Assembly: GCA_964468205.1 (NCBI GenBank)
Contig: CAYXVG010000005.1
Coordinates: forward strand, 113,688-177,687
DNA: 64,000 nucleotides
Direction of reading: 5' to 3'
Origin: CAWELS01 sp964468205
GTDB lineage: Bacteria > Acidobacteriota > Terriglobia > Bryobacterales > Bryobacteraceae
The position numbers and the translations under genes are program-made. Positions 42,981 to 51,064 of this stretch are shown piece after piece. Every line of letters begins with the position of its first letter. Position 1 is the first letter of the stretch. Below the pieces are notes generated by a model. The model made no database searches, was not told where the DNA came from, and saw only the letters and a program-made list of their open reading frames with translations.

Positions 42981-43415
42981 ACAGTTGATCGGAGCGTACT
43001 CCTCGTAGCCCGCCGCCTCCGCATCCTGCGCGGCAACCGGAGTGACTTCCTGCTTCTCGCACAACCGCCAGGCCTCGAGCAGTGTTTCCAACAGCGAGCC
43101 GGCTTCCTTCAGTGGATCTTCCACTTGCTCGGCATTCGCTTTAAGCAGCAGTGACTGAACGTAGTCGTACAATTCCACCAGGCTCTTGCCAAGTTCACCG
43201 CCGGTGTCGTGGTCGACGGCCAGAGCCAGTTCGTTCAGGACTTCGGAGGCCCGGGTAATCGCCCGAGACCGCTCCCGAATCTCACCGCGGCCGAGGTGCC
43301 GCCGGGCTTCCTCGATCGATTGCAAGGCGCTCTCGTAAAGCAATACCACCAATCGGCAGCCACCCGCTTCCAAAATGTCGCGCTCCAGATAGTTTTGTTG
43401 AAGATCGCTTGCCAT
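42972..43415 (-). CDS. fliS: Flagellar export chaperone FliS
   Basis: The 147-residue protein has the four-helix FliS pattern: LQQNYLERDILEAGGCRLVV, LLYESALQSIEEARRHLGRG, RSRAITRASEVLNELALAVD, GELGKSLVELYDYVQSLLLK. FliS binds flagellin in the cytoplasm before export. The start has a good CGGAGG sequence upstream. A sequence resembling a sigma-28 -10 box (GCCGATGA on the minus strand, 43435-43442) lies just upstream, but its -35 match is poor and the leader would be very short. Confidence 0.93.
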   Translation of the reverse strand: MASDLQQNYLERDILEAGGCRLVVLLYESALQSIEEARRHLGRGEIRERSRAITRASEVLNELALAVDHDTGGELGKSLVELYDYVQSLLLKANAEQVEDPLKEAGSLLETLLEAWRLCEKQEVTPVAAQDAEAAGYEEYAPINCVG

Positions 43416-43478
43416 CCAATATCCTCCGACTAACTCATCGGCTGAGATGACAAACCTTGTTCCGGAACTGCCCAGTCC

Positions 43479-43757
43479 TTAACCGCGAAGTTTGAAATCC
43501 TCTGCCATGCGCAGCGCGTACTCCGGCGGAATCTGGCGAATCACCTCGCGCGTTTCCCGGTCCACGATGCGGACTAACGGCCGCCGCGTGTCGCGGTCCA
43601 TAACGAATGTGAGTTCGCTGTTCTGCCCGAATAGTTCGGTTGCATTCAACGCCTTGACTGCCTTGATAATTTCCCTGTCTTCCGCTTTTAGCTCCTGCGC
43701 CTGCGGTTGCGGAGCGGTCGTAGCCGGCTGACTTGACTGGACGGACCCGATTTCCAT
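43479..43757 (-). CDS. flaG: FlaG-family flagellar protein
   Basis: The ATG at 43757 (MEIGSVQSSQPATT) is preceded by AAGGAGG at 5 bases, so it is preferred over an upstream TTG; the product is 92 residues. The C-terminal half has the FlaG pattern: FVMDRDTRRPLVRIVDRETR followed by EVIRQIPPEYALRMAEDF. FlaG proteins affect filament length and are usually encoded beside fliD/fliS. A sigma-28-like promoter is readable upstream. Confidence 0.9.
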   Translation of the reverse strand: MEIGSVQSSQPATTAPQPQAQELKAEDREIIKAVKALNATELFGQNSELTFVMDRDTRRPLVRIVDRETREVIRQIPPEYALRMAEDFKLRG

Positions 43758-43790
43758 AATGGCCTCCTTCAATGGAGAGTTCTGTATGTC

Positions 43791-43817
43791 GTATCGTACG
43801 GAAAGCCCCGATCTTTA
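43791..43817 (-). promoter_or_regulatory. Sigma-28 (FliA)-like promoter upstream of flaG
   Basis: On the minus strand TAAAGATC (43817-43810) and TACGATAC (43798-43791) are separated by exactly 11 bases. Against the consensus TAAAGTTT-N11-GCCGATAA they match 6 of 8 and 5 of 8 positions, including TAAAG and CGATA. The predicted start of transcription would be about 27 bases before the flaG ATG. fliA is encoded in the same island. Confidence 0.6.
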
Positions 43818-43841
43818 GCGAAATTCAAGTCCGGCGCCGCG

Positions 43842-44387
43842 CTAGGAGAGATTGATCGTCTTCGAAAAGCTCCCCTTCTCCTGCCCGATCTTCTCCTGCA
43901 GTTTCATTAGCGCATAGATAAGCTGCTCCGGACGCGGCGGGCATCCGGGAACGTAAACGTCAACTGGAATCACCTGGTTCACCGGCGCCAGCGCGTAGTT
44001 GCTGAATACTCCGGTGGAAGTCGCGCACGCCCCCATCGAGATCACCCACTTCGGCTCCGGCATCTGCTGGTAGAGCTGGCGAATCACCGGCGCCATCTTG
44101 TTCGAAACCCGCCCCGCGATGATCATCAGGTCCGACTGCCGCGGCGATCCGCGAAACACCTCCGCCCCGAAGCGAGCCACGTCGAACCGCGAAGCGCTCA
44201 TCGCCATCATCTCTATGGCGCAGCAGGCCAGACCGAACGTCATCGGCCAAATCGAGTTCTTGCGGCCCCAATTGATCGCCTTGTCGAGAGTCGCAAATAG
44301 CACCCCCTCCGAAACCCCCGCGCCCGCCTCCTGGTCGATCCTGTCGAAAAGACCTGCAACACCGTCTTGCGGAAACCTGTACTCCAT
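43842..44387 (-). CDS. nuoB: NADH-quinone oxidoreductase subunit B (NuoB), isolated copy
   Basis: From the ATG at 44387 (MEYRFPQDGVAGL) the product is 181 residues; the frame is open 50 codons further but without similarity. Cluster N2 ligands are all present: Cys55-Cys56 (GLACCAIEMM), Cys121 (SMGACATSTG) and Cys149 (VPGCPPRPEQL). GRVSNKMAPVIRQLYQQMPE is typical. NuoB couples the Fe-S chain to quinone at complex I. No other nuo gene is adjacent; the gene sits alone between flaG and malQ. Confidence 0.93.
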   Translation of the reverse strand: MEYRFPQDGVAGLFDRIDQEAGAGVSEGVLFATLDKAINWGRKNSIWPMTFGLACCAIEMMAMSASRFDVARFGAEVFRGSPRQSDLMIIAGRVSNKMAPVIRQLYQQMPEPKWVISMGACATSTGVFSNYALAPVNQVIPVDVYVPGCPPRPEQLIYALMKLQEKIGQEKGSFSKTINLS

Positions 44388-44511
44388 TGGACTTGATCGA
44401 TTATGCCACGAACTCGTTAGAATAGGGGTTAGCCCGGGAGCCGCCCGGGGAGGGGCCCGTGAATCTTCTGCATCCACTAGCAGACGTTGCGCCCAAAGGA
44501 CCGCTTTCTTC

Positions 44512-46770
44512 ATGAACATTCCTTCCGTCATCTTCACCCCTCACGAAGACTACCACCAAGCCCTCGAACACGCGGCCGAACTCTGGGGAATCGAACCCTC
44601 CTATTGGGACATCTGGGGGAATCACCATTTCACGCCGCCCGATGTCCGCCGGGCCATCCTCGAGTCCCTCGGCGTCCGCGCGGCGACACTCGCCGAGCTC
44701 AACCAGGACATTGAACAGCGCCTCTGGGAGGAATGGGCCGATCCGACCCCGCCCGTGCTGGTGCTCACCGCCTCTGAAACCCCCTTCGAAATCACCATCC
44801 GCGTGCCGGTCCGTTTCGAGGCCGCCCGGGTACGCGCAGTCCTCGAATGGGAAGACGGTTGGCGGGGCGAGACCCGCCACGCTCTCGAGGAACTCGCCAC
44901 GACTGCCACCGCCGAGTTGCGCCAAAAGTGGTTCGTGCAGAAGCCGCTCCCGCTCGCCACGTCCCCGCTCGGCTACCACCGCCTCCACGTCACTATCGAA
45001 TCCGCCGGCGGAGAGAAGATCGAGAGCGAAACCGAACTCATCATAACCCCGGATCATGCCCTTGACCCCGCGCAATCCGAAAACGGCTGGAAGCGCGCCG
45101 GACTCTACGTCAGCCTCTATGGCATCCACTCCGCCCGAAGCTGGGGTTGCGGCGATTTCTCCGACCTCCAACGCCTCGCCGCCTGGGTCGCCCGCGCCAT
45201 CGGTGGCGACTTCGTCGCCCTCAACCCGCTCCACGCGATACATAACCGTCAGCCTTTCAACACCAGCCCCTATCTGCCCAACTGCATCTTCTACCAAAAC
45301 CCGATCTACCTCGATATCGAAAAGATCGACGACTACCGCAACTCCACCTGGGCCCGGAACTTGCGCCGGAAACCCACCGTCGCCGCCGAAATCCGCGATC
45401 TGAACAACTCCGAGTACGTCCAATACGAGCGCGTGGCGCGTCTCAAAATGACGTTCCTCCGCCTGGCCTTCCGCCGCTTTCTTCACGAATACCGGCAAAT
45501 GACGCACCGCGCGAGAGAGTTCCGCGAGTTCCTCGAACGCGAGGGAGACCTGCTGCACAAGTTCGCCGTCTACTCCGCCCTCGACGAATGGATTCGCTCC
45601 CGCCATCCCGGTCTCTGGACCTGGCCGGACTGGCCGGAGGAGTACCAGAATCCGGAGTCCGAAGCCGTGCGGGAGTTCGCGGACCGCTACGAGCGGCGAG
45701 TGCTGTTTCACAAGTATGTGCAGTGGCAGATTGACCGCCAACTCTCCGAAGTCCAGGCAGCGGCCCGCGAAGCCGGACTCGGCATCGGCATCTTCCACGA
45801 CCTGGCGCTCGCCACGGACCGCTGCGGATCAGACCTCTGGGCCCATCGCGAATTCTTCGTCCCCGGTTGCCGCGTCGGCGCCCCGCCCGACGACTTCTCC
45901 CCCAAGGGACAAGACTGGTCCTTCCCTCCCCCCGCCTCGTCCCGGCATTACGAGGACGCCTACCGCCTCTTCCGCGAGTCGATCCGCAAAAGCTGCCGCC
46001 ATGGCGGCGCCCTTCGCATCGATCACGTCATGCGCTTCTTTCGGCTCTTCTGGATCCCGCCCGGGAAAGAGGCAGCCGAGGGCGCCTACGTCCGGGACCG
46101 CTACCATGACCTCATCCGGATTCTCGCCCTCGAAAGCGTCCGCAATAACGTCGTCATCGTCGGCGAGGACCTCGGAACCGTGCTGCCGGAATTCCGTGAA
46201 ACCCTGGCTCGGTTCGGCATCCTCAGCTACCGCCTGTTCTATTTCGAAAAGGATGAGAGCGGCAACCTGAAGCCGCCCGGCCAGTACCCCGTCAGAGCCA
46301 TGGTCTCCTCCACCACCCACGACCTCCCCACCATCGCTGGCTTCTGGAAAGGCGCCGACATCCTCGCCCGCAAGGAGGCCGGAATCTTCCGTACCGGCGA
46401 GGACTTCCGCGCGGCGCTGGAGCACCGGCGCTCCGAAAAACAAAGGATGCTCGACGGCCTTCACGCCCTCGGTCTCTTGCCGGACTACGTCTCGCGCAAC
46501 GCCAACCATCTTCCCGAACTGACCGGCGAGCTGCACAACGCCATTACCGGCTATCTCGCCTCCACCCCCAGCATGCTACTGGCGCTCAACCAGGAAGACC
46601 TCACCAAAGAGCTTTACCAGCAGAACCTGCCCGGCACCACCGCCCAGTACCCCAACTGGCAGCGGAAAATGCGCTATTCGCTCGAGGAACTCGAAACGTC
46701 GAGAAGCGTCGCCGACTTCGCCGCGATGTTCCGCCACTGGCTCGCCAAAACCGGACGGACTCGCCGCTAA
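44512..46770 (+). CDS. malQ: 4-alpha-glucanotransferase (amylomaltase, GH77)
   Basis: Starting at MNIPSVIFTPHEDYHQAL (44512) gives 752 residues; the open frame extends over 400 bp upstream through nuoB and is not used. A beta-sandwich N-terminal part precedes the GH77 barrel. Recognisable sites are GDFVALNPLHAIHN, LRIDHVMRFFRLFWIP (nucleophile Asp), IVGEDLGTVLPEFRETL (acid/base Glu) and STTHDLPTIAGFW. It transfers alpha-1,4-glucan segments in maltodextrin and glycogen metabolism. It is divergent from nuoB with 124 bp between the starts. Confidence 0.94.
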   Translation: MNIPSVIFTPHEDYHQALEHAAELWGIEPSYWDIWGNHHFTPPDVRRAILESLGVRAATLAELNQDIEQRLWEEWADPTPPVLVLTASETPFEITIRVPVRFEAARVRAVLEWEDGWRGETRHALEELATTATAELRQKWFVQKPLPLATSPLGYHRLHVTIESAGGEKIESETELIITPDHALDPAQSENGWKRAGLYVSLYGIHSARSWGCGDFSDLQRLAAWVARAIGGDFVALNPLHAIHNRQPFNTSPYLPNCIFYQNPIYLDIEKIDDYRNSTWARNLRRKPTVAAEIRDLNNSEYVQYERVARLKMTFLRLAFRRFLHEYRQMTHRAREFREFLEREGDLLHKFAVYSALDEWIRSRHPGLWTWPDWPEEYQNPESEAVREFADRYERRVLFHKYVQWQIDRQLSEVQAAAREAGLGIGIFHDLALATDRCGSDLWAHREFFVPGCRVGAPPDDFSPKGQDWSFPPPASSRHYEDAYRLFRESIRKSCRHGGALRIDHVMRFFRLFWIPPGKEAAEGAYVRDRYHDLIRILALESVRNNVVIVGEDLGTVLPEFRETLARFGILSYRLFYFEKDESGNLKPPGQYPVRAMVSSTTHDLPTIAGFWKGADILARKEAGIFRTGEDFRAALEHRRSEKQRMLDGLHALGLLPDYVSRNANHLPELTGELHNAITGYLASTPSMLLALNQEDLTKELYQQNLPGTTAQYPNWQRKMRYSLEELETSRSVADFAAMFRHWLAKTGRTRR

Positions 46771-46800
46771 TGCGTAGCCGGACCCAACCGCCTGCCGCCA

Positions 46801-47769
46801 TCACTCGAACCCGACGTACTGCACCTCTTCCTCCAAATTGATCCCGAACCGCTCCCGGACCCGCCGCTTCAACTCCTCGATCAGTGCCCGCAGATCCGCC
46901 GCCGTACCCTCGCCGGTGTTGTAGATGAGATTGGCATGGTAGTCCGCCACGCGAATCCCTCCCCGGGCTATGCCCTTCGCGCCCACTTGCTCCAGGAACC
47001 AAGCCGAGGGCGCCTTGCCCCCCTTCACAATGCCCGCTGGCGTTTCCCGCGCCGCCTCCGCCGGCAGATCCTCGTACCGCAGATTCTTAAAAATGCTGCC
47101 GGCGCAGCGCATGGTGACGGGAAACTTACGGTCCCGGATCTCCCGGATCTCCGCCGCCACCCGCTCGAGTTCCGCGCGATCAGCCGGCTCCAACTTCACC
47201 GTCACCGCCAGCACCAGCCACTCCTTCCGGCGCTTGAAGATGCTCTCGCGGTAGGCGAACGCGCAACCAGGATTGCCCAGCGAGCGGGCCCCGGTCCCGT
47301 CGAAGTAGTTCACCGCCGTGACAAACTCGGAGATCGAGTGCCCGTAGGCCCCGGCGTTTCCATAAACCGCGGCGCCCACCGAACCGGGAATGCGGGACAG
47401 CGTTTCCAGTCCGCTTAGACCGTTCTCGATCGCAAAATCCACCAGTTCCTGCAGTTCCGCGCCGGCCTGCGCCCGCACGCTCGTGCCGTCACGCTCGATC
47501 CGCCGCCCGGTGAAGCGAATCACCACTCCGTCGAACCCGCGGTCTGACACCACCAGGTTCGTGCCTGAGCCGATCACCACGCAGGGAACTTCCAGCATGT
47601 TCACCACATGCAGCGCCCCCATGAACGCGCTCTCGGTAGCGGCTTCGGCCAGCACGGCCGCCGGCCCGCCAATCGCAAATCGTGTATAACGGCTCAGAGG
47701 CGCTCCGCTGGTCAGCGTTACCGCCGCAATGGAGCCGAGACGTTGGAGCGTTTCATCGAGGCGCTGCAT
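46801..47769 (-). CDS. murB: UDP-N-acetylenolpyruvoylglucosamine reductase MurB
   Basis: The 322-residue flavoprotein has YTRFAIGGPAAVLAEA, the FAD loop VIGSGTNLVVSDRG, SRIPGSVGAAVYGNAGAYGH, AFAYRESIFK, the catalytic Ser region MRCAGSIFKNL and VADYHANLIYNTGEGTAADL. It makes UDP-MurNAc for peptidoglycan. The other mur genes are not present, so the gene is separated from the dcw cluster. It is convergent with malQ and divergent from the DUF2461 gene. Confidence 0.95.
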   Translation of the reverse strand: MQRLDETLQRLGSIAAVTLTSGAPLSRYTRFAIGGPAAVLAEAATESAFMGALHVVNMLEVPCVVIGSGTNLVVSDRGFDGVVIRFTGRRIERDGTSVRAQAGAELQELVDFAIENGLSGLETLSRIPGSVGAAVYGNAGAYGHSISEFVTAVNYFDGTGARSLGNPGCAFAYRESIFKRRKEWLVLAVTVKLEPADRAELERVAAEIREIRDRKFPVTMRCAGSIFKNLRYEDLPAEAARETPAGIVKGGKAPSAWFLEQVGAKGIARGGIRVADYHANLIYNTGEGTAADLRALIEELKRRVRERFGINLEEEVQYVGFE

Positions 47770-47797
47770 CCAACCCGATTATAGAAGAGGAGCGTTC

Positions 47798-48520
47798 ATG
47801 GCAATCCGGTTCCCAGGTTTTCCCGGCGAGATGGTGGAGTTCTTCCGCGGACTCGAGAAGAACAATAATCGCGAGTGGTTTCAAAAACGAAAAAGCGTCT
47901 TCGAGGCGGCTGTCAAGCTGCCGATGGTGGATCTGGTCGAGCAGATCAACCAAGAACTCGCAAAGTTCGCGCCTGACCACATCAATGATCCCAAGAAAGC
48001 GATCTACCGCATCTACCGCGACACCCGCTTCAGCAATGACAAGACTCCCTACAAGCTCCACATTGGAGCCATCTTCCCCCACCGCCGGCTCGAGAAGCAT
48101 GGCGGCGGCGGCTTCTATTTCCATGTCTCGCACCAAGAGTTCCTCGTGGCCGGAGGCGCCTACATGCCCGGCAAGGACGAACTCCTGGCGATCCGCACGC
48201 ACGTCGCCGCCCGTCACGGCGAATTGCGGAAAATCATCGCCGCGAAGCGGTTCCGCGACCTCTTCGGCGAATTGGCCGGCGAGTCCCTCGTGCGGCCGCC
48301 CAAGGGCTTCGACGCCGCCCACCCCGCGATCGGCATCATCAAGCGGAAGCAGTGGTACGCCTACACCTCGGAACCGGCCGGCATCGTCACTTCCCCGTCT
48401 CTCGGGGAGGAGGTGGTGAAGCGCTTCCGGGCGCTTCAGCCTCTCGTCGAATTCCTGAATGAGCCACTGCTCCAGGCCCGCCGCGAATCCACCCGGGATC
48501 CCGTGCGCCAGGGACTCTAA
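47798..48520 (+). CDS. DUF2461 (TIGR02453) family protein
   Basis: From the ATG at 47798, with AGAGGAG upstream, the product is 240 residues. Family landmarks are FRGLEKNNNREWFQKRKSVF, YRIYRDTRFSNDKTPYKLHI and GGFYFHVSHQEFLVAGGAYM. DUF2461 proteins are widespread and have no established biochemical role. It is divergent from murB with only 28 bp between the start codons, so their promoters must overlap the coding regions or each other. Confidence 0.9.
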   Translation: MAIRFPGFPGEMVEFFRGLEKNNNREWFQKRKSVFEAAVKLPMVDLVEQINQELAKFAPDHINDPKKAIYRIYRDTRFSNDKTPYKLHIGAIFPHRRLEKHGGGGFYFHVSHQEFLVAGGAYMPGKDELLAIRTHVAARHGELRKIIAAKRFRDLFGELAGESLVRPPKGFDAAHPAIGIIKRKQWYAYTSEPAGIVTSPSLGEEVVKRFRALQPLVEFLNEPLLQARRESTRDPVRQGL

Positions 48521-48560
48521 CGAACACGATCCGGCTGGCCCGGCTCGCCGGCCCCAACGC

Positions 48561-49724
48561 TCAGTTCTGGTCCACGAAACGGACGCAGATCGGTCCCGGC
48601 ACGGCGGCCTTCTGGCCCGTCGCCTCCAACCGGCCGCTCTGCTGGTCGATCGCGAAAACGTTTACGTTGTTCGTCTCGCTATTCGCGCACAGCAGGTAGT
48701 CGCCCGCCGGGCTGATGCGGAAATTGCGCGGCCAAACGATTCCCTCCGTGGCATGTTCCACAAACGTGAGATTGCCCGAGGACGCGTCAATCGAGAACAC
48801 CGCCAGGCTGTTATGCCCGCGGTTGGAGCCATAGAGAAACCGGCCCGAGGGGTGCACCAGAACCTCTGCCGTTTTGTTCTCGCCGTCGAAGTCTTCCGGC
48901 AGCGTGCTGATCGTCTGAATCGCGGTCAGCGTCCCCGCCTCCGCGTTCCAGTCAAAGGCCGTGACCGTTCCGTCCAGCTCATTGATGACGTACGCGTACC
49001 GGCCCGAAGGGTGGAACGTGAAATGCCGCGGACCGGCTCCCGGAGCCGCTTTCGCCACGCTGTGCTTCTCCAGCTTCGAAGTCGATCCGTCGTGTCTGTA
49101 CACGATCACCTCGTCGGTCCCGAGATCGGCGGCAACCAGAAAACGGTCGTCTGGGGAGAAGTTGACCGAATGCGCGTGCGGGCCTTTTTGACGCTGCTCG
49201 TTCACGCTCGATCCCTCGTGCTGAATCACTGACACCGCTTCACCCAGGCGCCCCGACGCGTCCACCGGCATCGAGGCGATGCTCCCGCTGCCATAGTTCG
49301 CCACCGCCACCGTGCGGCCTTGCGAGTCCACCGTGACGTGGCAGGGCCCCCGCCCTTGCGAGGAAACCGCATTGATGAGTGTCAGCATCCCGGTCTCGTG
49401 GTTGATGGAATACGAGGCTACTCCCTCCCATTCCACCTCCGCTCCGGAAGCCGACGCACCCACTGCATAAAGACGCTGCTTGCCCGGGTCGATTTCCAGA
49501 AACCCTGGAGACCGCGCCGGAGCAGCCAACCCGATCGGCATGATCTCGCCGGCCGCGGCGTCGAAGCGCGCCGCGTAAATACCGTCGCTCTCCTTCCCGC
49601 CCGTGCCGAAATAGACGAGAGACGCTCCGCCCTCCTCGGTCGTGGCTTCGGCGTCGGGGGACTCCTGGGGCTGGCAGGCCGCCAGGCCGACTGCAACGGC
49701 AACAATAACGATGGTCTTTCTCAT
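48561..49724 (-). CDS. Lactonase-family seven-bladed propeller lipoprotein
   Basis: From MRKTIVIVAVAVGLAAC (49724; a TTG/ATG start three codons earlier is possible) the product is 387 residues with a lipobox LAAC. The rest matches the 6-phosphogluconolactonase/YbhE propeller: VTVDSQGRTVAVANYGSGSI, GPHAHSVNFSPDDRFLVAAD, GAGPRHFTFHPSGRYAYVIN, EVLVHPSGRFLYGSNRGHNS. Because of the lipoprotein signal it is extracytoplasmic, so a cytoplasmic pentose-phosphate role is unlikely. Hydrolysis of sugar lactones outside the cell is a reasonable guess. Confidence 0.87.
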   Translation of the reverse strand: MRKTIVIVAVAVGLAACQPQESPDAEATTEEGGASLVYFGTGGKESDGIYAARFDAAAGEIMPIGLAAPARSPGFLEIDPGKQRLYAVGASASGAEVEWEGVASYSINHETGMLTLINAVSSQGRGPCHVTVDSQGRTVAVANYGSGSIASMPVDASGRLGEAVSVIQHEGSSVNEQRQKGPHAHSVNFSPDDRFLVAADLGTDEVIVYRHDGSTSKLEKHSVAKAAPGAGPRHFTFHPSGRYAYVINELDGTVTAFDWNAEAGTLTAIQTISTLPEDFDGENKTAEVLVHPSGRFLYGSNRGHNSLAVFSIDASSGNLTFVEHATEGIVWPRNFRISPAGDYLLCANSETNNVNVFAIDQQSGRLEATGQKAAVPGPICVRFVDQN

Positions 49725-49754
49725 GAACGCCAAGGTATCACGATTCGCGCCCCG

Positions 49755-50969
49755 CTACCCCCACCACGGTTCGTTGGGCGCCAGGTGTTCCCGCAGATAT
49801 TCTTCGTTCCAGTGCACGCCCAACCCCGGCTCCTCGGAGACCCGCAGGCGCCCTTCCCGCACTACCGGACCGTTCGACGCGGCCTGCGCCTCCACCGGAC
49901 GGTTCCCTTCCCCAAGCCTGCTTTCCGAGCGATAGAAGTTCTGCACCGCGCATCCGAAGTGTCCCGCCGCCAGCGTATTCACCAGGTGGCCGACGTTGTG
50001 CAGCGCCACCGGTATGCGCGAGAGCGCGGCATAGTGGGCAATCCGCATCGTGCCGGTGATCCCGCCCGCGTACACCAGATCCGGATGCAGGATGTCGGCC
50101 GCCGCGTTGTCGACGAAGGGCCGGAAGCCGCTCACCAGCTCCAGCTTCTCGCCCACCAGCAGCGGGACGCTGCTCGCGCGGCGCAGCGCCGTCCAGCTTT
50201 CGGAAAAAGGAACGCCCACCGGATCTTCGAGAAACGGCGGCGCCACCGGCTCAAGTCCTTTTGCCAGCAGAATCGCGCTCGGCGTGTCCAGCTCGTTATG
50301 GCAGTGGACCGCAATCTCCACCTTCCCCTCGCACACCTCCCGCCCGATCGAGAAGCCGCGAACAATGCGGTTGATCTCCCCGCCCGTCAGATTGAGAGGC
50401 ACATCGGAGGCGGACCCGGGAAACGGCGGGCTCTTCTTGTAAATCGTGAAGCCCTCCGGCTGCGCTGTGGCGCGGTCCACCCAGTCCTTCCATTGCGCGC
50501 GGTCCAGCATGTCCCGCGGGCCGCCATGCGAGTACATCGGAATCGTCTTCCGAAAGGGCCCTCCAAGAAGCTGGTAGACGGGGCGGTCCAGAATCTTCCC
50601 CGCCAGGTCCCACAACGCGATGTCAATGCCGCCCACCGAGGGAATATGCGGCAGATGCGGATGCATCATCGTCGTCATCGCATGAAAGTGGCGCTCGATG
50701 GCGAGCGGGTCCTGGCCTTCCAGCAGCGGCATCATCTCTTCGATCCGCGCCCGCAGCATCGGACCGCTGGCCGACGCCTCGCCATAACCAACCAAGCCCG
50801 CGTCCGTCTCAATCTTCAGCAAGCTCGTGCCGCGCTTGCCAAGGTTCATCGCGCGAATACCGGTGATCTTCACCTGCTTGCTCCCGGCGGCGGAGAGCTT
50901 CCGGAAGTGCGCCAGTTGGGGGGCCGCTGGTAGGGCCGCGGCCATACGAAACAGATCTCGGCGGGTCAT
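49755..50969 (-). CDS. Enolase-superfamily dehydratase/racemase (galactonate dehydratase-like)
   Basis: The start at 50969 gives MTRRDLFRMAAALPAAPQ, a Tat-type leader, and a 404-residue protein; the open frame runs 40 codons further. Sequence features are VGYGEASASGPMLRARIEEM, GGIDIALWDLAGKILDRPVY, VEIAVHCHNELDTPSAILLA-type ligand strand, PPFLEDPVGVPF, VGEKLELVSGF and IPVALHNVG. These are the metal-ligand and catalytic positions of the mandelate racemase/D-galactonate dehydratase subgroup. Export of such an enzyme is unusual. It lies beside the propeller lactonase-like gene. Confidence 0.87.
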   Translation of the reverse strand: MTRRDLFRMAAALPAAPQLAHFRKLSAAGSKQVKITGIRAMNLGKRGTSLLKIETDAGLVGYGEASASGPMLRARIEEMMPLLEGQDPLAIERHFHAMTTMMHPHLPHIPSVGGIDIALWDLAGKILDRPVYQLLGGPFRKTIPMYSHGGPRDMLDRAQWKDWVDRATAQPEGFTIYKKSPPFPGSASDVPLNLTGGEINRIVRGFSIGREVCEGKVEIAVHCHNELDTPSAILLAKGLEPVAPPFLEDPVGVPFSESWTALRRASSVPLLVGEKLELVSGFRPFVDNAAADILHPDLVYAGGITGTMRIAHYAALSRIPVALHNVGHLVNTLAAGHFGCAVQNFYRSESRLGEGNRPVEAQAASNGPVVREGRLRVSEEPGLGVHWNEEYLREHLAPNEPWWG

Positions 50970-51064
50970 GCCGAGAGCATATCGCACCTCCCGGCCCAAC
51001 GTCGCCCCCCGTCCGAAGTCGCTCCGGTTGACGCCGCGTCGCGGGGAAACAGACGATAGAAAAC

